Part shown: in pieces, positions 20,978 to 32,282 of the stretch
How the letters are laid out: each line of letters starts with the position of its first letter
Position numbering within the stretch: position 1 is the stretch's first letter
Position numbers and translations under genes: made by a program
Notes under the pieces: model-generated
Seen by the model: the letters and a program-made list of their open reading frames with translations, nothing else
Told to the model about the DNA's origin: nothing
The model's database searches: none
Source of the DNA: Scilla litardierei
Lineage: Eukaryota > Streptophyta > Magnoliopsida > Asparagales > Asparagaceae
NCBI GenBank assembly: GCA_030789695.1
Contig: CM061142.1
Span: forward strand, 570,019,281 to 570,083,280
Reading direction: 5' to 3'
Length of the DNA: 64,000 nucleotides

Positions 20978-23122
20978 ATGGAAGGACAATCCTCAGTCAG
21001 GCCTCCTCACTTCAACGGTACCCACTATGGGTACTGGAAATGCTGGATGGAAACCTTCCTCCGGAGCGCTTCACTTTGGAGAGCCACAATGACGGAGTAT
21101 GTCGAGCCCGTCGAAGAAGATTTCGAGAAGTGGACTACCACGGAGGTTGGCAGGAAGGTAAGTAATGCCAAGGCAATGAATGCCTTGCAATGTGCGTTGG
21201 AGCCCGAAGACTTCAACAAGATATGCACATGTAAGAGTGCATATCAAGTATGGAACCAACTCCTCATCTTGCACGAAGGAACGAGTATGGTAAAATATTC
21301 TAAACTCGTTGTCGCTAACAAAGAATTCGAGTTGTTTCACATGGAACAGGGTGAAACTATGAAGGACTACTATGCTCGCTTCGTGGACATATCCAATGAA
21401 TTGGAAGCTCTTGGGAAGATCTACAACCAAAAGGAGAAAGTCGTGAAGATTATTGACGGACTTCCTTCTTGTTGGGAAAAGCATACCTTCGCCATCGAGG
21501 AAGGTAACGATATGAATAAGTACACGGTTGTACAACTAATGGGTACCTTGTTGTCTTACGAGGTACACAAGGAAAGTAAGATAAAGATGAAGGAGAAGAT
21601 GAAGGTGTACTTGAAGCAAGACGAGCCAAAGAAAAAGGCGATTGCGTACAAGGCCGCTCCATCTACCGATGATGAAGAATCGGAAGAAGAGTTGGACATG
21701 GAAGCTTTGGCCGATATGGCAAAGAAGTTCGACCGATTCTTCCAACAAGGTAAGTTGAAGAGTAAATCAAAATTTATTTCGACTAATGTCTCCTCTCCCG
21801 TGTGTTATAAATGCAACAAGCCAGGACATATTAAGCCGGATTGTCCTCTAAACAAACACAAGGAGAAATGGAAGGCATACAAGCATGAAAAGTCGAGAAG
21901 GTACAAGAAAGGACTTGTCGGCACATTCACCGGCTCTGACGAGGACTCCTCAAGTGGAGAGTCGGACGATGAAAACGTGGAGAAAGCACACACGTGCTTC
22001 ATGGGAAAAGAGGAACGTGATCAAGAGACCTCCTCCGATGAAAGCGAGGTTGAAAACGAGGATGAAGGCGAAGAGGTAACCATGGATGAACTTAGATTAG
22101 CCAACGAACAACTTTGGAATAATTTTTCTAATTTGGCTACTAGATTTATTAAGACTAAAAATGAGTTAACTAGTCTTCAAGCCTCACCTAAGCATATCAT
22201 CGTCAACAACGACACCGTTGTTGAAGGGTTGAGAAATGAGATTGAAAATCCCAAATCTCAACTTGAGCATGTTCATATCGAGGATTCGGATGAACATGTG
22301 ATAGCGGATTTGACGTCTCAAAACTCAACTTTGAGTATTGAGAATAAAAATCTTAAATCACGTGTTTACGCACTCACATCGCAAGTGTCCACCTTGGATG
22401 CTTCGATGCATTCTCTCACCGAGAAGTATGAGTGCAAATTAGGCCGAATTCATGAATTCAATAAAGGTAAGGGCCATTTGGATAATATCCTAAATGACTT
22501 ACTTCCGGCCAATCATCACATTGGCTTGGGGTATAAGATGGGAGATTCATCCAAATCGTCTGACACCTTTGTTAGGCCAACTTCCGATGCTTCTACTAGT
22601 GGGAGTAAACATTTCATGGGTAGTTCTTCTACCAATGGTGCTTCCGCTAGGAACACACCCCAATTTAGAAAGAAACCCACTTTGGGTGGACCTCCAAAGA
22701 AGGGTCATGCTTTCATGTATACCATGCCACGTAGGAACACACATCCTACTCCACATGATAGCATGTTTGATGATTTTTATGCTCCGCATCCACGAGCACG
22801 TGCACACCATGTGAGACACACTCATGCACGTGTTTCACCACATGCATATGTTCATTCACATTCTCATATGAATAAGTATCATCATGCACCATTGCATCAT
22901 ATGCCATATGCTTACCCACAACATGCATCACATAGAAATCAACAACGTATGCATGTTCCCAATAGGATTAGGACTCCCAAGACATACACTATTTGGGGTC
23001 CGAAGAACACTAGCATGCATGCTAAGGATATGTATGTGCAATCGTTTATTAATGATATTATTTTGAATGATGATTATGTTGGGAAATCACGGTCCTCGTG
23101 GACTTGGTTTCCGAAGGGTTAG
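20978..23122 (+). CDS. Gag of a gag-only Ty1/copia-type element (TR-GAG), 714 aa
   Basis: An uninterrupted frame starts MEGQSSVRPPHFNG 61 bases after the primer site. Residues 1-210 carry the copia-type gag fold (FNGTHYGYWKCWMETFL; YQVWNQL; KDYYARFVDISNELEALG). The zinc knuckle CYKCNKPGHIKPDC is at about residues 274-287. An acidic Ser/Asp/Glu stretch (about 305-365), a coiled-coil-like region (370-490), a low-complexity Gly/Ser/Thr part and a tail with about 15 His in 50 residues (around 605-655) follow. The frame ends at SSWTWFPKG before any protease. No protease, integrase or RT follows, so the element needs a helper. Gag should form particles and bind RNA. Confidence 0.93.
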   Translation: MEGQSSVRPPHFNGTHYGYWKCWMETFLRSASLWRATMTEYVEPVEEDFEKWTTTEVGRKVSNAKAMNALQCALEPEDFNKICTCKSAYQVWNQLLILHEGTSMVKYSKLVVANKEFELFHMEQGETMKDYYARFVDISNELEALGKIYNQKEKVVKIIDGLPSCWEKHTFAIEEGNDMNKYTVVQLMGTLLSYEVHKESKIKMKEKMKVYLKQDEPKKKAIAYKAAPSTDDEESEEELDMEALADMAKKFDRFFQQGKLKSKSKFISTNVSSPVCYKCNKPGHIKPDCPLNKHKEKWKAYKHEKSRRYKKGLVGTFTGSDEDSSSGESDDENVEKAHTCFMGKEERDQETSSDESEVENEDEGEEVTMDELRLANEQLWNNFSNLATRFIKTKNELTSLQASPKHIIVNNDTVVEGLRNEIENPKSQLEHVHIEDSDEHVIADLTSQNSTLSIENKNLKSRVYALTSQVSTLDASMHSLTEKYECKLGRIHEFNKGKGHLDNILNDLLPANHHIGLGYKMGDSSKSSDTFVRPTSDASTSGSKHFMGSSSTNGASARNTPQFRKKPTLGGPPKKGHAFMYTMPRRNTHPTPHDSMFDDFYAPHPRARAHHVRHTHARVSPHAYVHSHSHMNKYHHAPLHHMPYAYPQHASHRNQQRMHVPNRIRTPKTYTIWGPKNTSMHAKDMYVQSFINDIILNDDYVGKSRSSWTWFPKG

Positions 23123-24424
23123 TTTCCTTTGACCCTTCATTGCTTGGTACCATAAGTTTAATTTCATTTTATGGGTACCAAAGCAATTGTGGTAAGAATT
23201 GGTTTATTCTTTTTATTTGCATATTGGTCTTGGATGTGCATGATTGTTTGAAACTTAAATTCATATTGAATTTGAATTTAGTTGGGCTATGGGTTACGTT
23301 AATTTGAATTTAGTTTGTTAACTTTGTTGCCTAACCCATAGGATCCAAAAGGATTTTTGGATACCAAAATGATGCTTTCTAGGTTCAATCCATCATGGGA
23401 TATCAACCCTACCAACTCATTGATTTGCAAAGTTTTTCATTCAAATGGAGTTGATGGTGCTTAAGTGATGCACCAAAGTAGGGAGAGCTTAATGTTGTAA
23501 GTATATTCTTTCATAAAATATACATTTGGGATCCATGTGTGTTGATTGCATGCATTGTTATAATATCTACATTGGTATCATTTTGTTTCAATTAGTATGC
23601 TAGATTTGTGTATGCCATAAGTTTTATGATGTTCTATCTATTTTCCTTTGGCATAACACTTTTTGCATGCTACATTTGGTTTTCTCATTGGATTCATTTG
23701 TCTCTGATATTGACTTTCGTCGTTCGACGATTTTATGAATTAAATAGATTTGCTTTTATGAAAACATAGAATTGTTTTCCATGCACTATTTAACTAAGAA
23801 TGTTGATATTGGAGAGTATGTTCCATAACTCAATAAGTGAAATTAATTTGAGTTTTGGATTTTTCAATTTTCAATTTTCGCCTATGGTTTGATGATTTTG
23901 TTTTTCGATTTTCGCATATGGTTTGATGATTTCAATTTTCGATTTTCGCCTATGGTTTGATGATTTCGTTTTTCGATTTTCGACTATGGCCACGTTGGCA
24001 CGCTTTGATTTTCTTTGGTATTTTACATTGGTGTCATTTGGACCGTGGTCGTATTCTTAGACTCTCATGCCTTTACTTTTAGCCATTGTAATCTTGTCGT
24101 TGATCTCCTCCCGCTCTTTTTGTTAATGCCAAAGGGGGAGAGAATTAATAATGACAATGTGCTAATTGATAATTCAAAGCAATTTACCATGAATCTAATT
24201 TGATATGTTAGATTCAGGGGAGTTAAGATATAAAATGGATTTAGATCCTAAATTGCAATAAAAGGATTCATATTTTATATTTCCCTCGCCTGCTTGATGC
24301 GTATGATTATTGTTTAATATGGAACTAACGTGTCATCAATGCAGGGGGAGTAAGTAAATTTCATTTGAATCATTATTATTGATTATTATTTATGTTGGTT
24401 TGTCATCACCAAAAAGGGGGAGAA
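23123..24424 (+). mobile_element. Non-coding 3' interior of TR-GAG element with polypurine tract
   Basis: No gene is present where the polymerase would lie in an autonomous copia element. Purine-rich motifs occur near 23481, 24132, 24343 and at 24411-24424 (AAAAAGGGGGAGAA), the last directly before the LTR. A ~37-bp minisatellite lies at 23862-23990. Confidence 0.8.
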
Positions 24425-26037
24425 TGTTGAGTATTGATTACCCGGATTTGGTTTTGGATGATGAGCAAACATAAATATCTCGTACTAACTTTCTGTGAGC
24501 GCAGTTATGGAGATCGTCGCCAAAAGAATACGTACATCAAAAGCGACGACTCAAGACTTCTCAATACGCGTGACCGTGTGCCTGAAGCTTCGTTGAAGCT
24601 CAAGGAGTTTTATTGAAGTCAAGAATGAAGATTGAAGCTTTGAAGACGGTTCGTCATGTTTTATTTAATGTCTTCTAGCTTCATAGAATAGAATGTTAAG
24701 CCTTGAGTAGGACTTACATTATAATCTTCATTTCGCTCATATCTTAGAGCTAGGATTGTCTTAGAAGCCATTAAAAACTTTCCCGAAGCCTTTCGCTTCT
24801 TCCCTCGGCTTCTAGTGCATGTTAGTTGGTTCAAGTAGAAGAACCAACCGATTAGTTGACGATCTAGTCGGTTAGGAATCCTTCTCAGACCGACTAGTTA
24901 TCATTGCCTCTGTACAGCCTAACTTACTGTTTACAGTTAGTCGATCAAAGCACATCGACCGACCGACTAGTTGTGAAACTAGTCGGTTGAAAGTTGTTCT
25001 TGAACCGACTAGCTGTACTTGTATTCAGCCTATTCGATTTCGACTCTTAGTCGGTCAAAGAACACTCACCGACTGACTAGTTGTGAAACTAGTCGGTTGG
25101 CAAGTCTTCTTAGACCGACTAGTTCCTTATTTTCTGAACTTCTCCTTTTGGCTGTTCAGCTGTTAGTCGGTTCATGTTGAATCACCGACCGACTAGTTGA
25201 GAAACTAGTCGGTCAGTGATCCTTCTTTGACTGACTAGTCTGCTTTAGAATAGAGCCGTTGGAGCATTTATTGCACGAATTTCTCTCCTCTCTTTCCTTT
25301 ATCCTATTTATACTTGGAGGGGTTCTTTCATAGGATCCAAGGCTGCATATTTTGGGATTTAGAGAAATCAAAGAGAAGCAAATCAACTCCATTCTAAAGC
25401 TATCTCTTCTCACTAGAATCTCTCTCTCACTCTTATTTCCAAAGAGAGATTCATTGATTGTGAGCCTTCCATGCCAAGGAGCTTGAATCAAGGTCATCAA
25501 CTCCACCCTAGGCTTCCATTGCTGGTCAACTTCTTGGAGCTAGGGTTTGGTGACATCTTCCTCCACAACAATCCATCTTTGCCCTAATTTGGTAAGTATA
25601 CTCAAGGCATAGGATTTTGTGGTAAGTGTTTCATTATTTCATTTCAATTGATATTGCAATTGTGTCTCTCGGTTGTGAGAGAGGTTGTGATCCCGGGTTG
25701 TGGGAGTCACATTTATATTGTGTATGATTTGGTCTTGTGAAGGTTTCTCACAAGAATTTCATAGTGCAAAATCTTGTGTTAGTGGTTTCTAACTCAAGTA
25801 TCCGGAGGGGATCCGGGTGGTTGGGACGTAGGATCACCGGGAACAAGTCGGGGAGCCTTGGGTGGATCCGAACCCGTTACATGCTTTGTTTGCGTTTGTC
25901 TATTCTTGTTGTTTGTAGTCTATTCCGCATTGTTGTTTGTGTGTTTGCACAATAATTAGGAATAACTCTCTTGATTATTTTAAAGTACTATTCACCCCCT
26001 CTCTAGTACATGTGCAGTAGCTTCACAGGGCATAACA
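24425..26037 (+). repeat. Copia-type LTR 2 (3' LTR)
   Basis: 1,613 bp, near-identical to 19284-20896, with TGTTGAG start and CATAACA end. It is followed by unrelated DNA (GATCCCTCC), which fixes the right end of the array. The U3 array is at 24822-25239 and the TATA box near 25305. Confidence 0.93.
24822..25239 (+). promoter_or_regulatory. U3 array of ACCGAC/GTCGGT inverted repeats in copia-type LTR 2
   Basis: This is a second copy of the array of LTR 1. A few arms differ (for example GACTGACTAG for GACCGACTAG), and mutations hit the arms as well as the spacers. Confidence 0.75.
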
Positions 26038-26560
26038 GATCCCTCCTCTATCCTCATCACCCTCTCAGTTTTCCTCTCCATTTGCCACCTGGTTAAGGGA
26101 GTAGGTGAGAGCTTAATGGATGATGCCACCTCAAGCATAAGGTGTTAATATTCAGGAATTAGTGTTATGTTTTAATAAAAATAAAAATATACTACCAATA
26201 ATACCATTTACCCCCTTTAAGACAAGTATTATCTCATATACTCCATTTATCTTAAACCCCCATGGCATAGAAAATTATTTAAAAATAATTGTTGACTTAA
26301 CAAAATTAAAGAAAAACACATAAAGACTCCCAAAAATTCATACGCACAAATATACGCCCAAAATACGTATATAATACCTGTATCCATGAATACATGGTAT
26401 TACAAGTTTGAAATTGATGTTTAAGGTGTATGTCTTTTTTGCAATGCTATTTATTTTAACCTTTAAAGTATGTATTTTGCATCTATACAGATTAGGCATG
26501 TCGTTCGTAAGATCAAGACAACAATACGAGAATCCCAAGTGTTTAATGTGTTTGTACAAG
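26038..26560. other. Intergenic, no feature recognised
   Basis: AT-rich single-copy-looking sequence between the copia-type array and the first Helitron-like repeat. Only very short frames exist and no repeat termini were recognised. Confidence 0.6.
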
Positions 26561-26951
26561 TCATTACCCGTGCCCGCGGGCACAGTTCATTTAAGATTTT
26601 TCCCCACGAAATCTTTGTTCCCTAAAAAATTATTCCCATATGCAAAATTTAAATGTTAGCGTAAAAAATTTAGCGGCGCATGCGTCTTTGGTGCGGAACG
26701 ACAAATTCGACGCGGGCGCCTTCGGCGCGGAACAACAAATTAGCTTTAAAAAATTTAGCGCGGGCGCCTTTGGCACGGAACAACAAATTCGACGCCTTCA
26801 GTGCGGACGCCTTAGGCTTCCTTTACAGTCACAACAGTCGCGGTTGGATTTTAGACTTAATTATATTTTGTTTAATTTAATGGGCCATGCTTCTCCATAA
26901 TCTTTCCCAAGACACTTTTAATTTCAAAGTTTTGGTTCCCATGACACTTTC
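26561..26951 (-). mobile_element. Helitron-like repeat A, part 1 (hairpin end and minisatellite)
   Basis: It opens with the perfect palindrome GTGCCCGCGGGCAC (26570-26583), followed by TTCATTTAAGATTTTTCCCC and a short GC-rich minisatellite (26670-26800, GCGGGCGCCTTCGG... AACAACAAATT). It continues as far as GGTTCCCATGACACTTTC, where a solo LTR interrupts it. Related copies are at 32283, 33350, 33556 and 34185. On the minus strand the palindrome lies near the 3' end, as in Helitrons, but the CTRR terminus is imperfect in this copy. Confidence 0.5.
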
Positions 26952-29637
26952 TGTCATGGCCTGTTTAGCTCTATACGGAGACTGATACGGTAGCTCTCTA
27001 CACGCGAGTAGAGAGAGTATAATGAGTAGATAAGGAGTGATTTGGCATGAATGTGGCTCATGGCAGTCATGTAAATTTGCGGAAAATATAGGGGCATTTT
27101 GGTCATTTGACTACACGGGTAGAAGTGTGTGTGTAGAGTAAAAGTGGGTGTGTAAAGAAATGTCGAACTTGTAAATTTAGAAAGAGTGGGTTAGAGTGTG
27201 AGAGGCTAGTGTGAAAAGAGATGGGTTTAATGGCACACTCGTAAATTTTTAGAAAGGCCAGGGGCAAAATGGTCTTTTGGTCAAAAGCTGCTGTGCGTAC
27301 ACACTTAAGTTGTGTGTATATAAAGTAATGGCAAACTTGTAAATACTTGAAAATTGACGGGTAAGTTTGGAAGGGTATTAAGGTCATTTTGCCATATGCA
27401 TGCTTATCTTGAAGAGAAATCTAGAATAAGGAATGTTTTTATTTCATTTCTACATACTTCCTTAACTTTCTTCTCCTTTCTTATCTTTTCTTCATTCATC
27501 CTCATTCCCCTTAACCCTTGGCCGAAATTCCCCCTTCCCCTTGCCATTTTTTCAAGCTCCAAAACCCTAATTTCATTCCAAGAAATTGAAGAAAACCCTT
27601 GCTCACTTCAAGGAGAAAGAAGGGTGGAAGGAGGAGAAAGAAAAGAGAGAAAGAAAGAGGATTTCTTGAGGTAGGAATCTAACCATGGCTTGGGAATTTT
27701 TATTTAGGGATATGAGAATACTATGAAGTTATTTTGGTTGTTTATCATCTTAATTTCATGATTTTGTGTGTGCAATAGATCAAAAGATTCAATTTTTACT
27801 TGGTTTTCTTAGCAAACTACCCTTCATTGAAAGTCTGAAATTCTGATGTGTGTTTATTCATGGATTGTGATTACTATGGACGGAATTAGATTCTGAAAAA
27901 AAAAATATCCATATATTTCATGAAGTCCTACCCCAAATTCATATAAAATTTGCTATATGTTGAGTTTAATAAGTAGGAGCAAAAATTCATTATTTGCAAG
28001 ATGTCTGAAATTCTGTCAAGCTGTACACAGTTCAGCAAAACGAGCACTACTACCTGCACACTCTATGGATTTTGTTGATTTTGGTCTTGTTGGAAACTTA
28101 AGAAGTTTTTCTAGATGTTCATCGGAGTGCTCATATGTCGTAATTCTGGCTCCAAAATGCTTAAAATTGGCTTTGAAGACAGGTGCAGAAATCTGTCTGC
28201 AGAACAGATTTGACACACTTGACTAAACAATTCACTATAAATCATATACTTCACATTTCTGCATGAAATTTTATGGGTGAACTCAAGACTATAATATCTC
28301 CAACTTTCATTCTTTGAGTTTTGTCAAATTCACAAGAGAAATGGGTCAAAAATGCTGTCTTTCTAGCTGATTTTGCAATTTCAGTATGCTGAATGGTGTT
28401 GGGTGAAGTTGGTAGTGTGTGATATTGCTAATGTTTCACTCCAAAATGCATGAATGAAGTTGATGCATGTATGTAAGTTTGGTTAAGCTATTTGTTACTA
28501 AATTTGATGGTGTGATATGTCTCATTTACATGACGAACGCCATATGTTCGATAAAATGCCCAAATGAATTTGAAGTTGGAAAAACTTGAAAATTGGCCTT
28601 TTAAAATGTTATGCCATGTAATACTTTTGTCAACTTGTGTATGGTCATTGAACATTATGGTATCTGACATGTTAACTGGAATGTCTCGATCTGCTCTAAG
28701 GCGGGTGAGCATCCTAGTATTGGGATGGTGGAAGTTTGGGTATAACTTAACTTTAAGGGGCTGGACTGAGAAGTTGGGAAAAGTGATATGTGATATGCGA
28801 TACTTACACCCACTCGCCTTTACCGGGAGTGGATGGAACATACGGAGGTTGTGTTACTATGTGGAGAGCCTCACTCCTGCCAGGGTCGGGGGAGCTGAGA
28901 GGCCCGGCGTACAGTGCATGTGTCCACTGTGTCGTGTGTTATATTCATCCCAAATTTGGGGTGAAGTCCAGGCCCTTATCTTTAGGTGATACCCAGGCTT
29001 CCAAAAATCACTAATAACAATCAACTAATGAACCATATATGTGTTGTTGTTGTTGCACACTCGTGTGTTGTACTTTTTACCTTGGTTGTTTGTACTCTTA
29101 TTGCCGTTATACTCATAACCTTAAATGATTTTCCCCTGCCCTAGTTAGTTTCCTACTGGGCACGTTTGACGTGCTCATTTTACTTTTCAGGTCTTGAGCA
29201 GAGGTCACCAGAGCAGAGTCTCCCATAGGAGATTCCTTAGATGTGGGTTTGAGTTTGGGTATACCACTCTTTTGGGATGTGTCTTGTAGTGTGAGTTGGG
29301 TTGAGTGGGGAATGAGTTGTCTTTTATAGTTATGTTATATGTTGGTGGCTTGTAGCACTTCTCATGTATGTACTAGAGACAGTTCACTTGTACTTGACGC
29401 TGGTGTGTGGTACGTTCTTTAGTTATGTGGTTTTGTGGATATGTACTCTTGTGATGGCTATGTGTGTTGCTTCTTTCTTTTATATATCTGTGATGTATGA
29501 TCCCAGCATACGCAGTGGCCTGCTTATTGTGTGTTTACCTCACACGCTTGGTGTAATACCGCGGCTTGTCAGGCTCCATCCTCTCTTTTCCCCGCTATGG
29601 GACGTCGTATAGGTATATGTGAGAATGGGGCGTGACA
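26952..29637 (+). repeat. Solo LTR, gypsy-like, 2,686 bp
   Basis: It is bounded by TGTCATGGCC and GGGGCGTGACA, the ending style of Del/Tekay-like LTRs. The flanks CTTTC (26947-26951) and CTTCC (29638-29642) are a target duplication with one mismatch. The uninterrupted sequence of the repeat it entered is seen in the paralogue at 33228-33300. A TATA-like TATATAAAG is near 27316 and a CT-rich leader follows at 27450-27550. No coding domain is present. A lone LTR arises by recombination between the two LTRs of a full element. Confidence 0.72.
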
Positions 29638-29785
29638 CTTCCCCCCCCCAATTTAAGTTTTCTCCCTAAATTTTTCATAAAATCCAATCTCAATCATTGA
29701 TTTACCAAGATCAAATTCCAGCCACTCTTTATCTTGTCCTAGTCAGCCCTAGAATTCAAAAATAGTTGTGTTTTAATATATAGAT
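29638..29785 (-). mobile_element. Helitron-like repeat A, part 2
   Basis: This is the continuation of the repeat interrupted at 26951. AATTTAAGTTTTCTCCCT, CATAAAATCCAATCTCAA and CTTGTCCTAGTCAGCCC recur in the same order at 33255-33350, 34060-34150 and 34760-34870. It ends at an AT-rich boundary near 29780. Confidence 0.5.
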
Positions 29786-30302
29786 AGAAATTACACGTGC
29801 ACTTAGTGCACGGTGCAAAAATAACACCCACGAACACATCAGCGATGCATGTGCGAAACTGGGAAGGAGCAGAAAGCGGGGTGTGCGTATTGACAGCGTC
29901 GGAGGGTAAAAAGGGACCAAACATGCAAATCCGCATGCAAAAAGGACCAAAACGCAGAAGGGGAAGAAGGGGGTTTTGTGCAATTTAATGGAGGGGGGAG
30001 AAAATGGCAATGTTTTTAGGTGTGTTTTTGGGTCCTTTTGGGTGAATGTGTGTTTTTTGGGTGTTCTTTTGGTGTTTTTTGGGTGTTTGGGGAGTTGAGG
30101 TGGATGGTGAGTTAGAGGGGTTGTCCCATGTGGCGATGTGACATTGCCACATGGGACAAAGATTCAAAATCTGCCCTATTTTGTAATAGAGATATTTGAG
30201 CATTGAGATATTTAATTGTAACGAACTTCATATTTTCTCTTATCAGAGGACAAGATGTAGAAATTGTAGACAATTTAGAAAATTAGTCAATAATAAGTTG
30301 TG
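29786..30302 (-). repeat. Helitron-like or MITE-like repeat with hairpin CGTGCAC...GTGCACG
   Basis: It starts with the palindrome CGTGCACTTAGTGCACG near 29797 and contains purine/GT-rich sequence (TTTTGGGTG repeats at 30015-30090). It resembles 31870-32235, which begins with the diverged CCGTGCACACAGTGCAT. An additional perfect inverted repeat lies at 30121-30159. No coding capacity is seen. Confidence 0.4.
30121..30159. repeat. Perfect 14-bp inverted repeat, 11-nt loop
   Basis: TTGTCCCATGTGGC (30121-30134) is exactly complementary to GCCACATGGGACAA (30146-30159). A strong hairpin is possible on either strand. Function unknown. Confidence 0.75.
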
Positions 30303-31862
30303 TGTTATGAAGTGCTTTCTGGGGAGGACCCCATAACTTTATTTATAGGGGAAACACTGAAGAGTTCATACAATGGTAAGATACAATGTTCATACAGGAT
30401 ACAAACTCCTAATCTGCTACATGATAGGATATGCCCTACATAGGCATATAATGGGCCTTAATACTCCCCATTATCCATCCATAAGTGTGAACTCATACTT
30501 ATGAATACTTCGAGATTCTGAGTATCTTGTGAGTATCACTAGGAGTGGATACTACGTGATCCAGAGTTAATAAGATTTGCCTCGTTAAAACCTTTGGCTA
30601 TGGAAAACCCTGTGGGAAAAAACCATATCTCATGAAAAAGAGTATAATTCACTTTTAACTCCCACTTATCTGCATAAGCTCCTAGGCTTTCAGAACTCTT
30701 ATGCATTTTACATCAATCATATTTACAACATTTTGAAAAAATATGTACAAATTACAGCTATCACTATTCTTAGGCTGCTCTAGATACAAAAAAGCTATAG
30801 AGAAGTGTGCTTTGTCTTGTTGCCTCCGATGTGATCTCGAAGTTGGGATAAGCATGCAGAACAGTCATCAGATTATGTGGTCAACTTCAAACCATTAGTC
30901 TTTGGCTCAGTCATCACTGGGATATGATGTACCACCGGGCGCAACCATACACACTCTCGGCTTGCTTCAGAAATGGTGAGGATCTCCGAATGATATGATA
31001 TTGTTGCCTTCATAGTTTGCATTACAGATCTCTATGATATGATCGTCTCACCGTAAGTAAACACGTACCCAATTTGTGACTTCTTATTATGGGGTTGGAC
31101 ATGTAATCTGTATCTGTATAAATAACAAGTGTGTAGTATAATTTTTTCTTATAATATAAGCCCAAATTTATCGACCATTGAAGTTTGTTTGCGCAGAAGA
31201 TGCTTAACTCCGGTCCAGTGGCTCTTTGTAGATGCAAAACTATGTCTGACTAGTAAATTTACTGTAAATGCTATATTAGACGCATGCAGGTAGCCAGATA
31301 AAGAAGTGTTCCAATTGCACTTAGATAATTTTATGTGGATCGACACCTGCCGGAGGGTTCCGACGGCCTGCGGGGCCGTCGACTGGCCGTAAAAAGTATA
31401 TTTTTCTCTCTCGGCCGATAGGTTGGGGCTGGCGGCTAGTTGGCCGCCACCTTCTCCCAATAAAAATTAATTTTTTATTTGTTTTTTATGTTTGACCTTG
31501 GGTATCAGTGTGCAAAAAAATTATGATCATGATTAAATTTACTGTGTTTTAAGTGCACCTCAAGATTGATTTTGATGGACGATTGATTTCAATTGGTCGT
31601 CTGCGCGCGAACAAAGTCTCGTTCTTCAACGTCCAAACGACAACGAACTCTCGATTCTTCGACGTCCGCCAAGCTTTCGTAACGTCTGATCATTCACTCA
31701 CTCATGAAAGAGCATGCTGATTAAGTGTTATGAAGTGCTTTCTGGGGAGGACCCTATACCTTTATTTATATGGGAATACTTTATCTATATGAGAATATGG
31801 AAGAGTTCATAAAATGGTAGGATATAATGTTTATGTAGGATACAAACTCCTAATCTGTTACA
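30303..31862 (-). repeat. Degraded LTR-element remnant flanked by ~120-137 bp direct repeats
   Basis: TGTTATGAAGTGCTTTCTGG...AATCTGCTACA (30303-30421) recurs at 31726-31862 with an internal insertion; both start TG and end CA. The interior has GCCTCGTTAAAACCTTTGG and CCCTGTGGGAAAAAACC, sequence I associate with minus-strand plant Ty1/copia LTR regions. No flanking target duplication or coding domain was found. It may be a small LTR element or a piece of a larger one. Confidence 0.42.
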
Positions 31863-32282
31863 ATATATGATTAGAAATTATCCGTGCACACAGTGCATAG
31901 AGTAAAAAAACCCCGTACGAAGAGGATGCGGTGAGCGCGCACAACCGAAAAAGAGTGAGAAATGTGGGTATGCGTGCCGAAATCGTCGGGGGTCAAAAAG
32001 TGCAAAATCCGGGGGGTTAAAACGCAAAAAACCTTGGGGGGTGGCAAACACGTAAATAAGCGGGTTTGTTTTGGTTTATTGGGTGAATGACAAACATAAA
32101 TAAGTGTGTTTGGTGGGTTTTTTTTGAGGGGATAGCAAACGTGTAAATAAGTGGCTTGGGGGTGACTTTTTGGGTGAGTTAGAAGGTGAGGTGGAGGGGA
32201 TGATGTGGGGAGTGGGGCCCACATTTTGTCATAGTTATATTTTTCATGCCACCTAGGACATTTTCATCAAATGTATAATAGA
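31863..32282 (-). repeat. Repeat related to 29786-30302
   Basis: It begins TTAGAAATTATCCGTGCAC and shares the order of purine-rich blocks with the copy at 29786, including GGGTGAGTTAGA and GTGGGGCCCAC near the right end. No gene is seen. On the minus strand its end reads ...ATAATTTCTAAT, compatible with a Helitron CTRR end followed by T, but this is weak. Confidence 0.4.
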
